DNA of 64,000 nucleotides from Hygrocybe punicea (GCA_963556145.1 OY744462.1:6448001-6512000), one strand, 5' to 3'. Positions 1-13,278 are shown, counted from the first letter of the stretch. Translations and numbers: made by a program. The notes: a model not told the origin generated them from the letters alone.

Positions 1-3000
1 TTAAGGTCGTGTCCAAACATCGTATCTCATTAACGAGACATATCTCTATACGAGCAGGCGACATCCGCCTTTTGTCTTCGGGTCAAGTCATATTTTTGCT
101 CACTATGCATGATCTCGAGAGCATGCGTTCTGCCGCGGGATTGACGTCCTCACTGGTATCGTACTTTACCAATGCTGGCCTCAACAACGATCTCGGCCTC
201 AGTGCATGCATGGAGTCAATTGCAGAAAAGGTGGGTTTAGTTCATTGTAATTAAAGACTTATGTACATATGACGGTTTTCTAGGTTATTCGTGGTTGCGT
301 GAATGACCTAAATGCACAAGCTGCGGCACAAGTTTTGCCTGAAGCTTTACCTATGGAACTTCGTACTCTTTTGGTGTGCAGTACCCATCGTATCGCAAAA
401 GCTCGGGACTTGGCGTCTAAATTTCTTAATCGGTTAATAACATCATTCCCGTCACTCATGTGCGATCCACCCCTAGTTTTTGCCATCCTCGAGGTCCTCA
501 CGTTACTTGGCCGAGCATGTGAGAATGAGTTCACAGACGAGGTACGTCCCACTATTTCGAAATATCTTTGCTAATCTGCTGATTGTTCCCATGTGGAACG
601 ACGGCGCTGTTGGATTGTAGTATAATCCTGTCTATGAGTTTTATTCAGTCCGGACAGGCATCACCTTACAGCTTCCCGATAGCTATCGAGTCCGTAACGA
701 AATATTGGGTCTATTGCACCGAAATGCGAATAATTGGTTCGAACTGGCATTGGGTCGTGCTCCTATCGAACTGCAATCTACACTACAGGTTTGTTCACGT
801 GTGAATCATAAGACCTCCTAATGTATTTGATTCACAGAAATATCTGGCTGTGAATCAATCGCTGTCTGGGACTGATACTGCCGAGCTGGGTGCATCCGTT
901 GCAGAACAATTTGGAAAAGCCATTGGCCCGGTTCAACGCCAATTAAGTATGAATGTTCAAGTTTTTCCCCTTCAGTTCTGACTGATCGATCGTTCTGCTA
1001 GTTTCGCTTTCCGCTTTCTCGGGATGGAAATTCGACCGTGCGAAGATATTGGCGAGTCAGATCGCTAGCAAAGGGTATTTCGCGGGCGAGGCGGCCGGAA
1101 TACGATTGGCGAGTCACGAAGGTCGCGTCATCAGTTTCCTCACCATGACCAGAGTTTGATTATTTGACATACAGGCGCAGATCGACTGGAGAAACATCTA
1201 GCTCCATCTACGGAAATACACGCATTAAAGGGCAAAATGTCTAATATCATTGAAGAGATTCGAGGGAAGAATAGCAACCTGACCGTCCAGGATTTGAAGC
1301 GCCTGTTGTTTCGATGTGCAGCGACACTGATATCTCTTGACAAGGTCAGTGAGTATTATTTCACTGAGGCCTATTCTGATGGCTTGAATCTAGTGTGAAT
1401 ATGAGCTACTTCATTACCTGGTTGTTTTACCTGTGGAAGTTGGTACACCCTCGGCTATCTCTGCCGGAATTGAAGTGTGGACTTGGGTGATCTCGGAAAG
1501 GGCAGAAATGGAGGTGGCACTTATGGCCGAAGTCTTGACAGCATGGTCTGACACTATTAAGCATGAAGGAGGCATGTTTTCGACGTCCCTGAAGTAAGCA
1601 TTCCTCGATGGTGGATAGTGTCATTTTTGGATTAAATTTGGGTATTTAGCTACGATGATCCTTTCTACCACACAATCGGTTACAGCCCTACAGACAAAGA
1701 AGTCATCGATCGCGCGAAGACGAACGCTCGTCGCCTTCTCATACCTCATTCTCTTGTCCTGCAAATGCTATTGAGCCGCCTGCAGGCTGCCAGATATCGT
1801 CGACAAGGTGTCATGCTCTTGATACAACGCCTAGTATTACGTTCCGCTCGAGCTCACCGATCTCAAAGGTACGTACTCGTGTTTTGTCATGACATAACTG
1901 ATCAGTGTATAGCACACATGCCCTGGCCCGTGAAGCGAGATTTTCATTTCTCCTATTTGGATTCGAGACGTTGAAAAGTTCACATCTCGATTCATACTGT
2001 GAACATTCCTTGCGAGAAAGCCTTTACTCTGCAGCTTACTCGTGGTTTGCCGTTCGACCACAGTAAGACCTTGTCAAACCTTAGCAGTAACAGGCTGACG
2101 AAGGTTTCTAGGTGGTCATACGGCGCCAATCGCGTACAAGTTGATGCCGACATCAAGGTGTTATCAGAATTTTTGTCATACTTACAAACGGATTCAGTCC
2201 GAAGTTCCCTTTCGATATCTAGTTTATCTCCAGCTCAATCAGCTTCCAGGACTTCCCGTCTGTCCACACACCTTTTCGTTATATGAACCAACTAATCTCC
2301 GTTATAGAATATGCCGCTCGCCTCAAAAGTATCAATCTCCCGTTGCGGCTCCTTGTCGAGAATGAAATATTTCGTTTGACTGTGTGGGCAAATCCTACCA
2401 ATGATGTCAAACGAGGAACTGACCACGTCGGAACCACTGAACGTACTATGCTGGAGGTAAATGATTGTTATCCGCCCAGAGCTCCATCTTACCCACATTT
2501 AGGGTTCATGGACGAATGCCATTCGCACTCTATGGCAAATTGACCCCGCAATAGCCGTTTACATGGTTGAACGTCTCAAAATCTCCTCCATTCGTAGTGA
2601 GGTTGGAAAGCTTGTTCGCTCAAGCTCCCTGGACGCTCTGGATACGCCTGAGGCATTGACGTTCTTGTTGGGTGATAGGCTTGATCCTGCTATTCCGCGC
2701 GATCTCAAGGTTGAGCGATGTTTTTGGCCCGCTTTACTTTACTGACAGAAATCGCCACAGCATATCCTCCTTTGGGCACCTGTGCCACCCGTCATTGCGA
2801 ACACATTTTTTGAGCGCCGGTACAATAGCGATCCATTATTACTCCAATACGCCCACAGGGTTTTGGAACAACACCCTGTCGAAACAACATTCTTCTTTGT
2901 CCCACAAGTCGTACAGGCTCTTCGTTACGATGAATTAGGCATGTACCCCGCTTCGACCACAAATCCTGCAGTTTGACGATTTTTTTGATGCAGGTTATGT

Positions 3001-4824
3001 TGCTCGCTTCATTTCACGCACCGCCAAGATATCTCAACTATTCTGCCATCAAATCGTTTGGAATATGAGAGCAAATTGTTACAAGGACGATGCCGCCGAG
3101 GTGGTAAGTTGTCGTATTCTGTGCTACTTCCATTTTCATATCACCCCTCACAGGAAGACCCAATGAAACCGGCTCTGGAAAGAATGATGAGTACTGTGGT
3201 ACACTCTCTTTCGGGGGAAGCGCGCGCATTTTATGATCGCGAGTTCGGTTTTTTTCATGAAATCACTTCGATTTCGGGTAAATTGAAACCCTTCATTAAA
3301 AAGACAAAGCCAGAAAAGAAAGTAAGCATGGACTCTCTCTCTCTCTTGAACGTCTATCTTCACCTTGAACTTGATAATAGTCCAAAATCGACGAAGAGAT
3401 GGCTAAGATCAATGTCGACGTTGGAGTTTACCTTCCAAGCAATCCCGATGGGAAAGTGGTTGATATTGACAAAAAATCGGGTCGGCCACTTCAGAGTCAT
3501 GCCAAGGTAAAAATGGTACACAGAACATAAATCCCTGTGCTGACTGCATCAACATTAGGCCCCTTTCATGGCAACGTTTAAAGTTAGAAAGGAGCGTATT
3601 GTTATTGCTACTGATCCCAACTCTGCCCTGAATGGCGAGGGTCCCGGGATTGAAACTCGAGTTGAGCATGATGTCTGGCTACAAGCAATTTTCAAAGTCG
3701 GCGACGATTGTCGCCAGGACGTCCTGGCTTTGCAGATCATCGCCATGTTCAAGAATATCTTCACCAGCGTTGGATTGACGTTATATCTCTATCCATATCG
3801 GGTCACCGCCACTGCGCCTGGCGTAAGTTCAATCCCCCCCTTTTTTTTCCCATTTCACTGAGCTTCTAGCAGTGTGGGGTCATCGATGTAGTACCTAATG
3901 CCACTTCCCGCGATGAAATGGGACGAGCAAAAGTCAACGATCTCCTTGACTTTTTTATCGCAAAGTACGGTGGACAAGATACGGTTGCGTTCCAGCAGGC
4001 ACGCCAGAATTTTATTCAATCCATGGCAGCGTATTCCGTTGCATGTTACATTTTGCAGATCAAAGATAGGCACAATGGCAATATCATGATTGACGGTGAA
4101 GGCCATATTGTGCACGTTGGTAATATTCTCACCATCATTTGTACGATTTGTGTGGCCTGATGGACGGTACCTTGCTTTAGATTTTGGTTTTTTGTTTGAT
4201 ATAGATGAGTTACTAGTTCTCCTTTTTGTTCTTACCCAGGCTCATCTCTACCTTCGCTGGTCTTTACGCCCAGGGGTATGAGAACAATTCTGTTTCTATA
4301 TAGGATCCTGAATCTTTTGTATTGCAGGGTGTTAAATTTGAACCTCACTCCTTCAAGCTCAATCGCGAAATGGTAGTCCTTATGGGAGGTCGATATTCAC
4401 AAGGTTACCAGGTCTTCCAACAGCTGACCGTCAAGGCATTCCTTGCTATTCGCCCTCACGCGGAGCAAATGATCAGTACCGTGCATTTGATGCTCGACAC
4501 TGGTTTGCCGTCCTTCAAAGGAGAGGGGACCATCAAAAGATTGAGAGATCGCTTTGTCCTCGGCCTTAACGAGCGGCAGGCAGCTGAGTGGATGGTTGGT
4601 GTGGTTCGCAATGCCCACGAAAATATCCGGAGTATAGCATATGACGAATTTCAGAGAGTTCGTATTGTATTTGGCTTAATTAGGGGGATTTCAGACTGAA
4701 CGACTTGCATTTCCAGCTTCAAAACGGTTTGTCCAGGTCTCTTGTGAACAGAGGACTGACCACTCAAATGAAATATGAACCTAGGAATTCAATACAAATA
4801 GATTTCGTTGCTGTAATTGTTTAG
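1..4824 (+). CDS. STT4: Phosphatidylinositol 4-kinase alpha (Stt4-type), 3' part
   Basis: Phosphorylates phosphatidylinositol to PI4P, mainly at the plasma membrane. The window opens inside the gene, so the N-terminus is missing. The first exons encode alpha-solenoid sequence such as [20 protein letters not shown]. The kinase domain begins near 3380 ([18 protein letters not shown]) and continues with [18 protein letters not shown] and [15 protein letters not shown]. The catalytic loop [19 protein letters not shown] is near 4063-4120 and is followed across an intron by DFGFLFDI, then [21 protein letters not shown]. These blocks are diagnostic of PI4K alpha rather than PI3K. Many introns of 50-60 nt interrupt it. 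The last splice (4657/4717) gives YDEFQR-LQNG, then an unusual extension to a TAG at 4822-4824 instead of the usual short IPY-type end. That tail depends on my splice choice. Identity is secure; exon borders are approximate. Confidence 0.93.
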
Positions 4825-4919
4825 CGAATTAAATTAAATTCGGAATTAGTATGGTTCCATATGAAACAGCTATCATCCACATAAATCTCAACATATCCAT
4901 TATCAATGCATTTGATATA

Positions 4920-5010
4920 GACACTATAGCCAAGTGGTTACGGCGACAGATTCGAATCCACGCACATCTGTTCCTCTTTGAGGGCGCAGGTTCAAATCCT
5001 GCTGGTGTCG
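4920..5010 (+). tRNA. tRNA-Ser(CGA): tRNA-Ser (anticodon CGA), intron-containing
   Basis: The acceptor stem GACACTA (4920-4926) pairs with TGGTGTC (5003-5009), with discriminator G at 5010. The D-stem is GCC/GGC. The anticodon stem ACAGA (4946-4950) pairs with TCTGT (4967-4971). The T-arm is GCAGG-TTCAAAT-CCTGC (4986-5002). A class II variable arm (CCTC-TTT-GAGG, about 4973-4983) marks it as serine (or leucine) type, and the anticodon CGA at 4953-4955 reads UCG serine codons. A 9-nt intron (4957-4965) sits after position 37, the canonical site; tRNA-Ser(CGA) is also intron-containing in budding yeast. I see all pairings directly in the sequence. Confidence 0.93.
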
Positions 5011-5019
5011 TTTATAGTC

Positions 5020-5026
5020 TTTTTTT
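5020..5026 (+). terminator. RNA polymerase III T-run terminator
   Basis: A run of seven T starts 10 nt past the tRNA-Ser discriminator base. This is the usual Pol III stop signal. The rest of 4825-5219 outside the tRNA shows no other gene that I can support. Confidence 0.75.
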
Positions 5027-5219
5027 CTCTGAGACTCCATGCCAGAAATATCTTTGTCTTTCGGTTCCTGGTGTCCACTAGCATGAGGGTCTTTGTGGGC
5101 TGAAGTGTGCAGATACCCCAGGTCAGGCTCGGGCATTGGGGGAGGTGTGGATTTGTTGTCCATCGATTCGTTGCCGGAAAGTGGTGTATACAAGTAAGAC
5201 TTCAAAGTGCTTTACTATG

Positions 5220-8200
5220 TTAGTCCCCCCAACCCAACCCATCCATACAGTCGAAAATGATGCCCAATGCAATCAAACCAAAACTACCTGTTCCAAACTC
5301 TCCCTTGTTCCGTACGCTGAAATCCCAGGCTCGCCAAGCCTTATCAAGACTGCGAAGTAAATCATCCGTTGAAGCCAACTCCAAATTTTCTAACAGCTCG
5401 CGCTGAATGTTCTGCACAAGTACAGATGTGTGGAGCCGCATGCGGTAAATCCGGTCGCTCCTCCATCTTTTTTGTGAACATTTCGCAAGGATTGTGCCCA
5501 CGACAATTTCTTCTTCGAAAAGTCGGACCCCAGGCGTGTTCGAAAGTGTGTGTGTCGCGCAGATATACCGTAACTCGCTTGTGTACCTGTGAAATAGTTG
5601 TATGATGTCCGGAGACGTGCCGTCTGGCTCAATATATGGACTGAGGTGCCGCTCGATGTGAGGTTTCAACGCGAGAAATATATTGTCCTTCGAGGTCTCC
5701 CCTTCAGTACCATCTGATGTGATCGTCGCAGTGTCGGAGAGGGTGATACTGCGATACAGTTCACCAAGCGCGCGATTTGACTCGTAGTAATCCGTTCCTC
5801 TTGGTGCTTCTACCTCCGCCGATTGCCAATCTGGTTTACACCGAATCAGTGTGGAAGGAAGCCGATTATTCTCGATGTCAACCGGGATCCCGTTTTTCGG
5901 ATAGTCAACCGCTTGGGAGCATAACCTAGCTAATTTCATACAAGCAACGTCTAAAGTGCCGTGCTGACGGTGTGTGAAAAATGAGTACCGTTGCAGTTTT
6001 CCAGGAGAAAATGTTGCACCTTGGACTGATCTTCCATGGAATAAATCGTTAGCGAAGGAAGGACACTTCTGCGATCCAGTACTTACCTGCAATGATCAGA
6101 TGTCGAATGGAGAGAAGCCCCTGGAATTTGGAATGAGGACCATCAAGGCAAACCACGCGAATGACGTACCAGAACATCCGAATTGATATATTCAACGATG
6201 AAGTCACAGATGTCGTCGACCGTGCTCTCTCTTTCAAGTCGGCGGGTACCGAGTGACGTATATGTAGCAGGATCAACGTGGAGGGGAGCCAACAGGGGAG
6301 GATACTGAACAATGTCATACGTGTCGCTGCAAAAATGCATCAATTAGTTCATGAGGTGATCAGGCCCATTTGGGTCTCACCCGTCTAGATCGCCTCCAGC
6401 AAGACAGTCTGGTAGCGGGCGTGGCCCTGAGGACATCGCTTAAATGAAACACCTTTGGATCGTAGCATACCACACACCAACTGCTGGAAATACGACGACG
6501 TTCTTCATGTGGCTAAATAGACAGAGTTTACCATCGGGGGGTTTCCCAATTGCTCGAACGTGTTGCACTATACAGATCTCTCAGCAGACGTTACCATTCT
6601 GGTCGAAAAGGCTTCACCATCACCAGGATGTACAACAGGACTCCTCGAGATCATGCATTGTCCCTTGAGCCATGTCGGTTCTGGATCACCTGGATTCTGT
6701 ATACATACTACCTCGTCTTGTAAGAATTTTGTAAAATGAAATCAAGATGTGCTAACCGTATATTTGCCCAGGTTCCAGTATGTAAACATTTTGGAGGCCT
6801 GCTGCTTGATAAGCCGGCCCCTCGTCTGCCACCCCGACCAGCTGAAAACTCCGTGGCAAAGGTATCCGAGCATGATGCTTTATATCACGCAACACATGGT
6901 TCATGGCGACACGTCGCAGTCGAGCATGAAATTTATCGTCTATCACTGTCGTTTGGTTAGGACTATTCAAATCTAGTCCCAAATCGTTTAGGCGTTTCAT
7001 GAGGTTGTTCAGGCGGTACACATTTCCCAACTTCTGGTGGCTGAGGATCTTTCGGAATTGTCCTATAGAATCGTCAACCGTGCGTGCATCTGCAACAGCC
7101 ATTTCTTGTAAATTGTGAAAAGCTTCCTTCCGGACACCTCGGTCCTGAAGATAAACCGATCAGAAAACATTGGATCGGAACACTGAATATCAACCTCCAA
7201 AACCATTATCAGTGAACTGGAAAGAAAAACAGGTAAACTCCAATGCGAAAATATATAAATAAATATCACACCGATTCAGATAGGTTGCACCTGGGGTTTC
7301 AAATGCCGTGACAATTTCAATCGGGGATTCCTCTTCTGTGTTGCCTTTGAATTTGTTCATACTTGGCCTCAAACACATTTTTATGCCCTCGAGCTGTTCA
7401 TCGACACCGACAACACCTTTGTAGCCCAAAAAGCGAATTTGGTACTATTTAGATGAAGCTTCAGGCAAGAGCAAGGAGTGAAGTAATGGTAAACACTCAC
7501 GACGGAAGGTTTGACGGCCTGCTTTCCATGGTCCCGGCGAGGTAAACACCACGCTTGCCAGATCATGTCGCCAAGTTCCTTCGAAATCGTGCCCACACCA
7601 TCGGTGAATACCATAGATTCAGAGTTCTCAATATCGTCAATTTCAACCCATTGATCTCGGCGAATCGTAACCGAAGGATATGTAGCGGTGAATGCTTGTG
7701 CCATTCGAGCAGCGTACTTGGATGGCTCCCGAATAACGCCTTTGAAATTACCGAGGGATGACCGGATGGAATCTGAAGTCACCGATCCTAGCTTTGGATG
7801 CTGAAATGGATGCATGAACCAAACCGCATGTTCACGCAAAGCGGATGAAGAATAAGCCAGAAATTCAAAGTCCTTGCCGGCGAGCTCAAATCCAGCCTTC
7901 AAAATACCGCCCACGCACTCTTTGAGGTAGGAGGTTGCATCAACTTCTCGAGCCCATCGGTACTGTAGCCGGTCCTCGTCCCGGAAATCCACTCGTAGAA
8001 AGTTTTCTTCAAAACCTTCGTAACTACGAATCACTCGATTGGACTGCGTGGCATACGGTCCTTCGAGAATCATTCTCGTCGGAGTAAATGTTACGTGGTG
8101 ACAGACAAAAAGTCCTGAATCTAGTTTGGTCCGAGGGGTGTTTAAAGTACGATGACGAATTCGTTCGAAACATTGAAGAGGCGATTCTTGGGGAAGACGC

Positions 8201-9465
8201 GACTGCAAGGCCTCGTTGAAGTGGCGGAGGACTTCACCGGCGACTTTAGGGTGCTCACCACATAACTTGTTGATTGGCACGTAGAGATCAATTAACAAGT
8301 CGTCGGTATTCAGAAGCCCGTTGTGAAGAACTGCTTCCAATTGAAACGCAACAAACCAATCTAATTTCTTGAGCCATGTCTTGATTTTGTAAAGCCGCTT
8401 TCCTGTAAAAAATTCTCGGTGATCTGCAGCGATGATTATTTTGAGCCTTTTGCAGTCAAATGGATCCGCGAGTCCAACGATCTTGCAAAGGTTCATAAAC
8501 TTTGCCGCAATGTCAACACTGGGGTCGTTGTACAAAACAATGCGGAGTTGGTGGGCATATGGAGCAATGATTGCATGGCTAGGATGTAATGCACCAATTC
8601 GGCGGCGATATTTTTTATTGTCCTCCGATGCGTAGCCGGTTGTTGGTCTATTGAAGTCGATCTCTTCCAACACAGGAGGGGTTACGGTATCGAAGCAAAG
8701 AACTGCGATTTTATTCATTCGGTTGTCAATACAGAGAAGAACGCGTAAACCATATACTGACAAGGTCTTCCGTCATATCCGACAGCAAGCTTGCTGATGC
8801 TAGAGAAGCTGATGGCAATGCTTCTCCCTATTTGTTCCGTCATGGGATCACCAAGCTGAAGTAGATAAGAGGGGCCCAGCAAGAGCAGTGAAAAATAGAA
8901 ATACCTCGATCCGAATCAGTTTGTGGTCGTATTCAAAGCGTAACCAACCTAAGCTCTTCCTAGCAAAATTAAGTTCGCACTCGATTGAGAACGCGCGTGG
9001 AGGTGCGGTAGCCGTTGGAATCTTTGAATACGAGCGATAAAAAACACCGAATTGGACCTCATCCACGCGAAGAGCTTCCTGTAAGTCATATAATTTTTGT
9101 TGTCGTTCTTCCTCTATGTCAGGGTTGATATAGGGTGTCTTCTCTAGAGTGACCGCCAGACTTCTCTGAGGTTGAGTTTCGCTGGAATAAAACCTGATTC
9201 TCCTGTCATCGATTTGAATAGGAGTTTCGCGAACGAATTTTAGGAAACTGTGACCAAGCTTGAGCGATGGCAATGTCAAAACGCCAGTTCCATTATTACG
9301 GACGCCACCCAGGCTACTTTCGTTTAGTTGGACTTGAAAATTCGTAGGTCGTTCATCTGGATCAGGGCCTCTCCTGAAATCTTCTGAATGCAAGACCTCG
9401 GCAATTTTCCGTGTAACAGTCCATTTGTTGGCCTGGGATGGGATATATTTGATGTCGATGTTCAT
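5220..9465 (-). CDS. Cellular RNA-dependent RNA polymerase (QDE-1/RDR family)
   Basis: This eukaryotic RdRP copies single-stranded RNA into dsRNA for Dicer in RNA silencing. It runs from ATG 9463-9465 (MNIDIKYIPSQANKW) to the end at 5220. Family blocks in order: RMILEGPYATQSNRVIRSYE near 8050; YQIRFLGYKGVVGVDEQ, LRPSMNKF and LNR near 7450-7285; GVADEGPAY near 6820; SRSPVVHPGDVQRV near 6640; the catalytic loop LPDCLAGGDLDGD-TYDIV, split by an intron near 6330-6385 and carrying the three metal-binding aspartates; and CSQAVDYPKNGIPVDIENNR near 5900. All catalytic residues are present, so it looks functional. Roughly 1,100-1,200 aa is my estimate. The upstream in-frame start at 9486 is GTG and is not used here. 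Part of the gene (7571 onward) is repeated at 11186-13080 by an assembly overlap. Confidence 0.92.
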
Positions 9466-10985
9466 CTGAACGATCGATACGAGCACAAAGTCTTCACGGG
9501 AGTGTCCTGAATGTGCATGAACCTAGATTTCAGTAAATGCTCTGAGCTTCACAATCGAGAAATGTACCAGAAATTCAGGCCTTCAAGTTGTCAAGATCTT
9601 CACGTCGTCTTCGGGATGCCGTCCACGTGCTGAGAAATTAGCGCCCAACTCAAGTCGTCGTTCATGGCCGCCATCTGGAACAGCTCGGAGCACCAGTCAA
9701 CGTTGGAATGGCTTCCGGGAATCTTTGCAAAATTCAAATCCAACTACGACATCCAGGACCTGCAGCACTTCGCCTTTGTTGTGTTTCTGGGATGGTAGTC
9801 TTTCTGCTTGTCGGCTCTCTCAGGTTCCATGGTCGAGGAAGGAACGTTTCGAAGGCAGACAATCCCCTACAGGCTTTGCTCACCGTGCTCACGCCTACCC
9901 GCTCTACTTGGCCTTCTGCATATTTTGCTATGGTGCGCCGAGCCAGCTCTTCCGGAGGCAATGCGATCAATATACCGTTGTTTCAACTCCTCCGAGATGT
10001 ATATGCTGGAAACGCTGGAGTTCAGAGACCCTCGAAATGACTTGCCGGACTTGTTTCTTGACCGGGTTCGAACTTATGGATGGCTGATTCGCTTTGACGT
10101 TGGGATACGTTGCTGGATTGCAGTGTTGCACTGGTTATCAAGTTCCATAATTCCCGCTTTCAAGGTGAACAATTAAATCTTTTGTTCCTCTACTCTGTGC
10201 TTACTTCTTTTAAGCCTCTGAATTGTCTGTTTGGTGAGTGTATGCGGCAGCTCATTCTTGCTCCGAAGTCTGAAGGATATGTGTAGAGGAACCATTTGTT
10301 TCTGGCGTTCACAGATCCCCCATTTCTTGATGAAAAACACCAAAGCTTCCCTTCAAGATTCTTGCCTCGTCCCGTTTCCGGTCCTCTCTCCTTCAGAAAA
10401 CGCTGGACCAGTATTGTACCTTGATTTTTTACTTCACGGTCAACTTGAGACTTCCGTACGCACTCTGCAATCTACATTGCTGCCAGGCGACTCTTCTACA
10501 CTCGAATTCACAACCCTTGGGCCGGCTGTGACGTTCCTTAGCACTCAGTTTATCCTATGTGCTCTCCCGTTCCTTCCGCGTATGCACTTTCCTCCGCAAA
10601 ACGAAAATTTCTATCGCACATCAACCCCGCTTCTCACATCTCTTCATCGCATTATCGAGCTGGCGACCACTGGTCCTTCCCCGCTGGTCGTTGTTGATGT
10701 ACAGAATGTTTCTGAGGCGCACGCTGCAATCTTATATTCTGCTCTCGGAGAGCTGGAGGTGGACCGACGGGTAAGGTCTTCGTTTATTGAGAAGTGGGGA
10801 ACCAAATGTTGGCGGGAGCACAGATTATTGACTGCCTGGGAGAGCGGGCTTTTGACTACGGGATATCTGATGCGGTGGATTGTGGTTGTTCAAAAACAGG
10901 ACGTTGGTCGTAATTCATAATGGTTTGTTTGTGAAGGCTATAGGCATGCATTAGTATTATTCGTCTTCGAGCTTCAACTCTTCTC
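7571..10985. repeat. Left copy of a 3.4-kb direct duplication (assembly overlap)
   Basis: This segment is repeated at 11186-14601 with only about four differences. It ends exactly at the first N of the gap at 10986. It holds the 5' half of the RdRP gene and the unknown + strand membrane-protein gene. Interpreted as the overlapping end of the upstream contig. Confidence 0.9.
9664..10920 (+). CDS. Unknown membrane protein (left assembly copy, frame-broken)
   Basis: This gene diverges from the RdRP gene across 198 bp. I do not recognise the family. Exon 1 encodes a short cytosol-like start and then a hydrophobic span FVVFLGMVVFLLVGSL, which predicts a single-pass or anchored protein. The second part contains LGPAVTFLSTQFILCALPFL and ends at 10920. 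In this copy exon 1 is broken: GGG at 9789-9791 is one base shorter than in the right copy, and AAA at 10010-10012 is one base longer. The second part is open here because C5 at 10317-10321 restores frame after an acceptor at about 10314. The likeliest true protein takes exon 1 as in the right copy and exon 2 as here, about 360 aa, with an intron from about 10163. Splice sites are inferred. Confidence 0.5.
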
Positions 10986-11185
10986 NNNNNNNNNNNNNNN
11001 NNNNNNNNNNNNNNNNNNNNNNNNNNNNNNNNNNNNNNNNNNNNNNNNNNNNNNNNNNNNNNNNNNNNNNNNNNNNNNNNNNNNNNNNNNNNNNNNNNNN
11101 NNNNNNNNNNNNNNNNNNNNNNNNNNNNNNNNNNNNNNNNNNNNNNNNNNNNNNNNNNNNNNNNNNNNNNNNNNNNNNNNNNNNN
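10986..11185. other. Assembly gap of exactly 200 N
   Basis: A run of 200 Ns flanked on both sides by the same 3.4-kb sequence. The fixed length and abutting direct repeats indicate a scaffolding placeholder between overlapping contigs, not real missing sequence. Confidence 0.95.
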
Positions 11186-13080
11186 CCAAGTTCCTTCGAA
11201 ATCGTGCCCACACCATCGGTGAATACCATAGATTCAGAGTTCTCAATATCGTCAATTTCAACCCATTGATCTCGGCGAATCGTAACCGAAGGATATGTAG
11301 CGGTGAATGCTTGTGCCATTCGAGCAGCGTACTTGGATGGCTCCCGAATAACGCCTTTGAAATTACCGAGGGATGACCGGATGGAATCTGAAGTCACCGA
11401 TCCTAGCTTTGGATGCTGAAATGGATGCATGAACCAAACCGCATGTTCACGCAAAGCGGATGAAGAATAAGCCAGAAATTCAAAGTCCTTGCCGGCGAGC
11501 TCAAATCCAGCCTTCAAAATACCGCCCACGCGCTCTTTGAGGTAGGAGGTTGCATCAACTTCTCGAGCCCATCGGTACTGTAGCCGGTCCTCGTCCCGGA
11601 AATCCACTCGTAGAAAGTTTTCTTCAAAACCTTCGTAACTACGAATCACTCGATTGGACTGCGTGGCATACGGTCCTTCGAGAATCATTCTCGTCGGAGT
11701 AAATGTTACGTGGTGACAGACAAAAAGTCCTGAATCTAGTTTGGTCCGAGGGGTGTTTAAAGTACGATGACGAATTCGTTCGAAACATTGAAGAGGCGAT
11801 TCTTGGGGAAGACGCGACTGCAAGGCCTCGTTGAAGTGGCGGAGGACTTCACCGGCGACTTTAGGGTGCTCACCACATAACTTGTTGATTGGCACGTAGA
11901 GATCAATTAACAAGTCGTCGGTATTCAGAAGCCCGTTGTGAAGAACTGCTTCCAATTGAAACGCAACAAACCAATCTAATTTCTTGAGCCATGTCTTGAT
12001 TTTGTAAAGCCGCTTTCCTGTAAAAAATTCTCGGTGATCTGCAGCGATGATTATTTTGAGCCTTTTGCAGTCAAATGGATCCGCGAGTCCAACGATCTTG
12101 CAAAGGTTCATAAACTTTGCCGCAATGTCAACACTGGGGTCGTTGTACAAAACAATGCGGAGTTGGTGGGCATATGGAGCAATGATTGCATGGCTAGGAT
12201 GTAATGCACCAATTCGGCGGCGATATTTTTTATTGTCCTCCGATGCGTAGCCGGTTGTTGGTCTATTGAAGTCGATCTCTTCCAACACAGGAGGGGTTAC
12301 GGTATCGAAGCAAAGAACTGCGATTTTATTCATTCGGTTGTCAATACAGAGAAGAACGCGTAAACCATATACTGACAAGGTCTTCCGTCATATCCGACAG
12401 CAAGCTTGCTGATGCTAGAGAAGCTGATGGCAATGCTTCTCCCTATTTGTTCCGTCATGGGATCACCAAGCTGAAGTAGATAAGAGGGGCCCAGCAAGAG
12501 CAGTGAAAAATAGAAATACCTCGATCCGAATCAGTTTGTGGTCGTATTCAAAGCGTAACCAACCTAAGCTCTTCCTAGCAAAATTAAGTTCGCACTCGAT
12601 TGAGAACGCGCGTGGAGGTGCGGTAGCCGTTGGAATCTTTGAATACGAGCGATAAAAAACACCGAATTGGACCTCATCCACGCGAAGAGCTTCCTGTAAG
12701 TCATATAATTTTTGTTGTCGTTCTTCCTCTATGTCAGGGTTGATATAGGGTGTCTTCTCTAGAGTGACCGCCAGACTTCTCTGAGGTTGAGTTTCGCTGG
12801 AATAAAACCTGATTCTCCTGTCATCGATTTGAATAGGAGTTTCGCGAACGAATTTTAGGAAACTGTGACCAAGCTTGAGCGATGGCAATGTCAAAACGCC
12901 AGTTCCATTATTACGGACGCCACCCAGGCTACTTTCGTTTAGTTGGACTTGAAAATTCGTAGGTCGTTCATCTGGATCAGGGCCTCTCCTGAAATCTTCT
13001 GAATGCAAGACCTCGGCAATTTTCCGTGTAACAGTCCATTTGTTGGCCTGGGATGGGATATATTTGATGTCGATGTTCAT
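11186..13080 (-). pseudogene. Duplicate 5' fragment of the RdRP gene (assembly artefact)
   Basis: This is the same coding sequence as 7571-9465. It carries the start codon (13078-13080), the N-terminal region and the middle exons up to the region of EIDDIENSESMVFTDG, then runs into the N gap. The catalytic DLDGD exon is absent. It is not an independent truncated paralogue: the near-identity and position at the gap make it the overlapping contig end. Confidence 0.85.
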
Positions 13081-13278
13081 CTGAACGATCGATACGAGCA
13101 CAAAGTCTTCACGGGAGTGTCCTGAATGTGCATGAACCTAGATTTCAGTAAATGCTCTGAGCTTCACAATCGAGAAATGTACCAGAAATTCAGGCCTTCA
13201 AGTTGTCAAGATCTTCACGTCGTCTTCGGGATGCCGTCCACGTGCTGAGAAATTAGCGCCCAACTCAAGTCGTCGTTC

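Noticed and set aside
4924..5205. 93-aa minus-strand frame at the tRNA
   Set aside because: It overlaps the tRNA-Ser gene, and no family is recognisable.
5220..9465. RdRP as an integrated RNA-virus polymerase
   Set aside because: The DLDGD loop, the CSQAVDYPKNG block and the dense introns are those of the cellular RDR/QDE-1 family, not a viral palm-domain enzyme.
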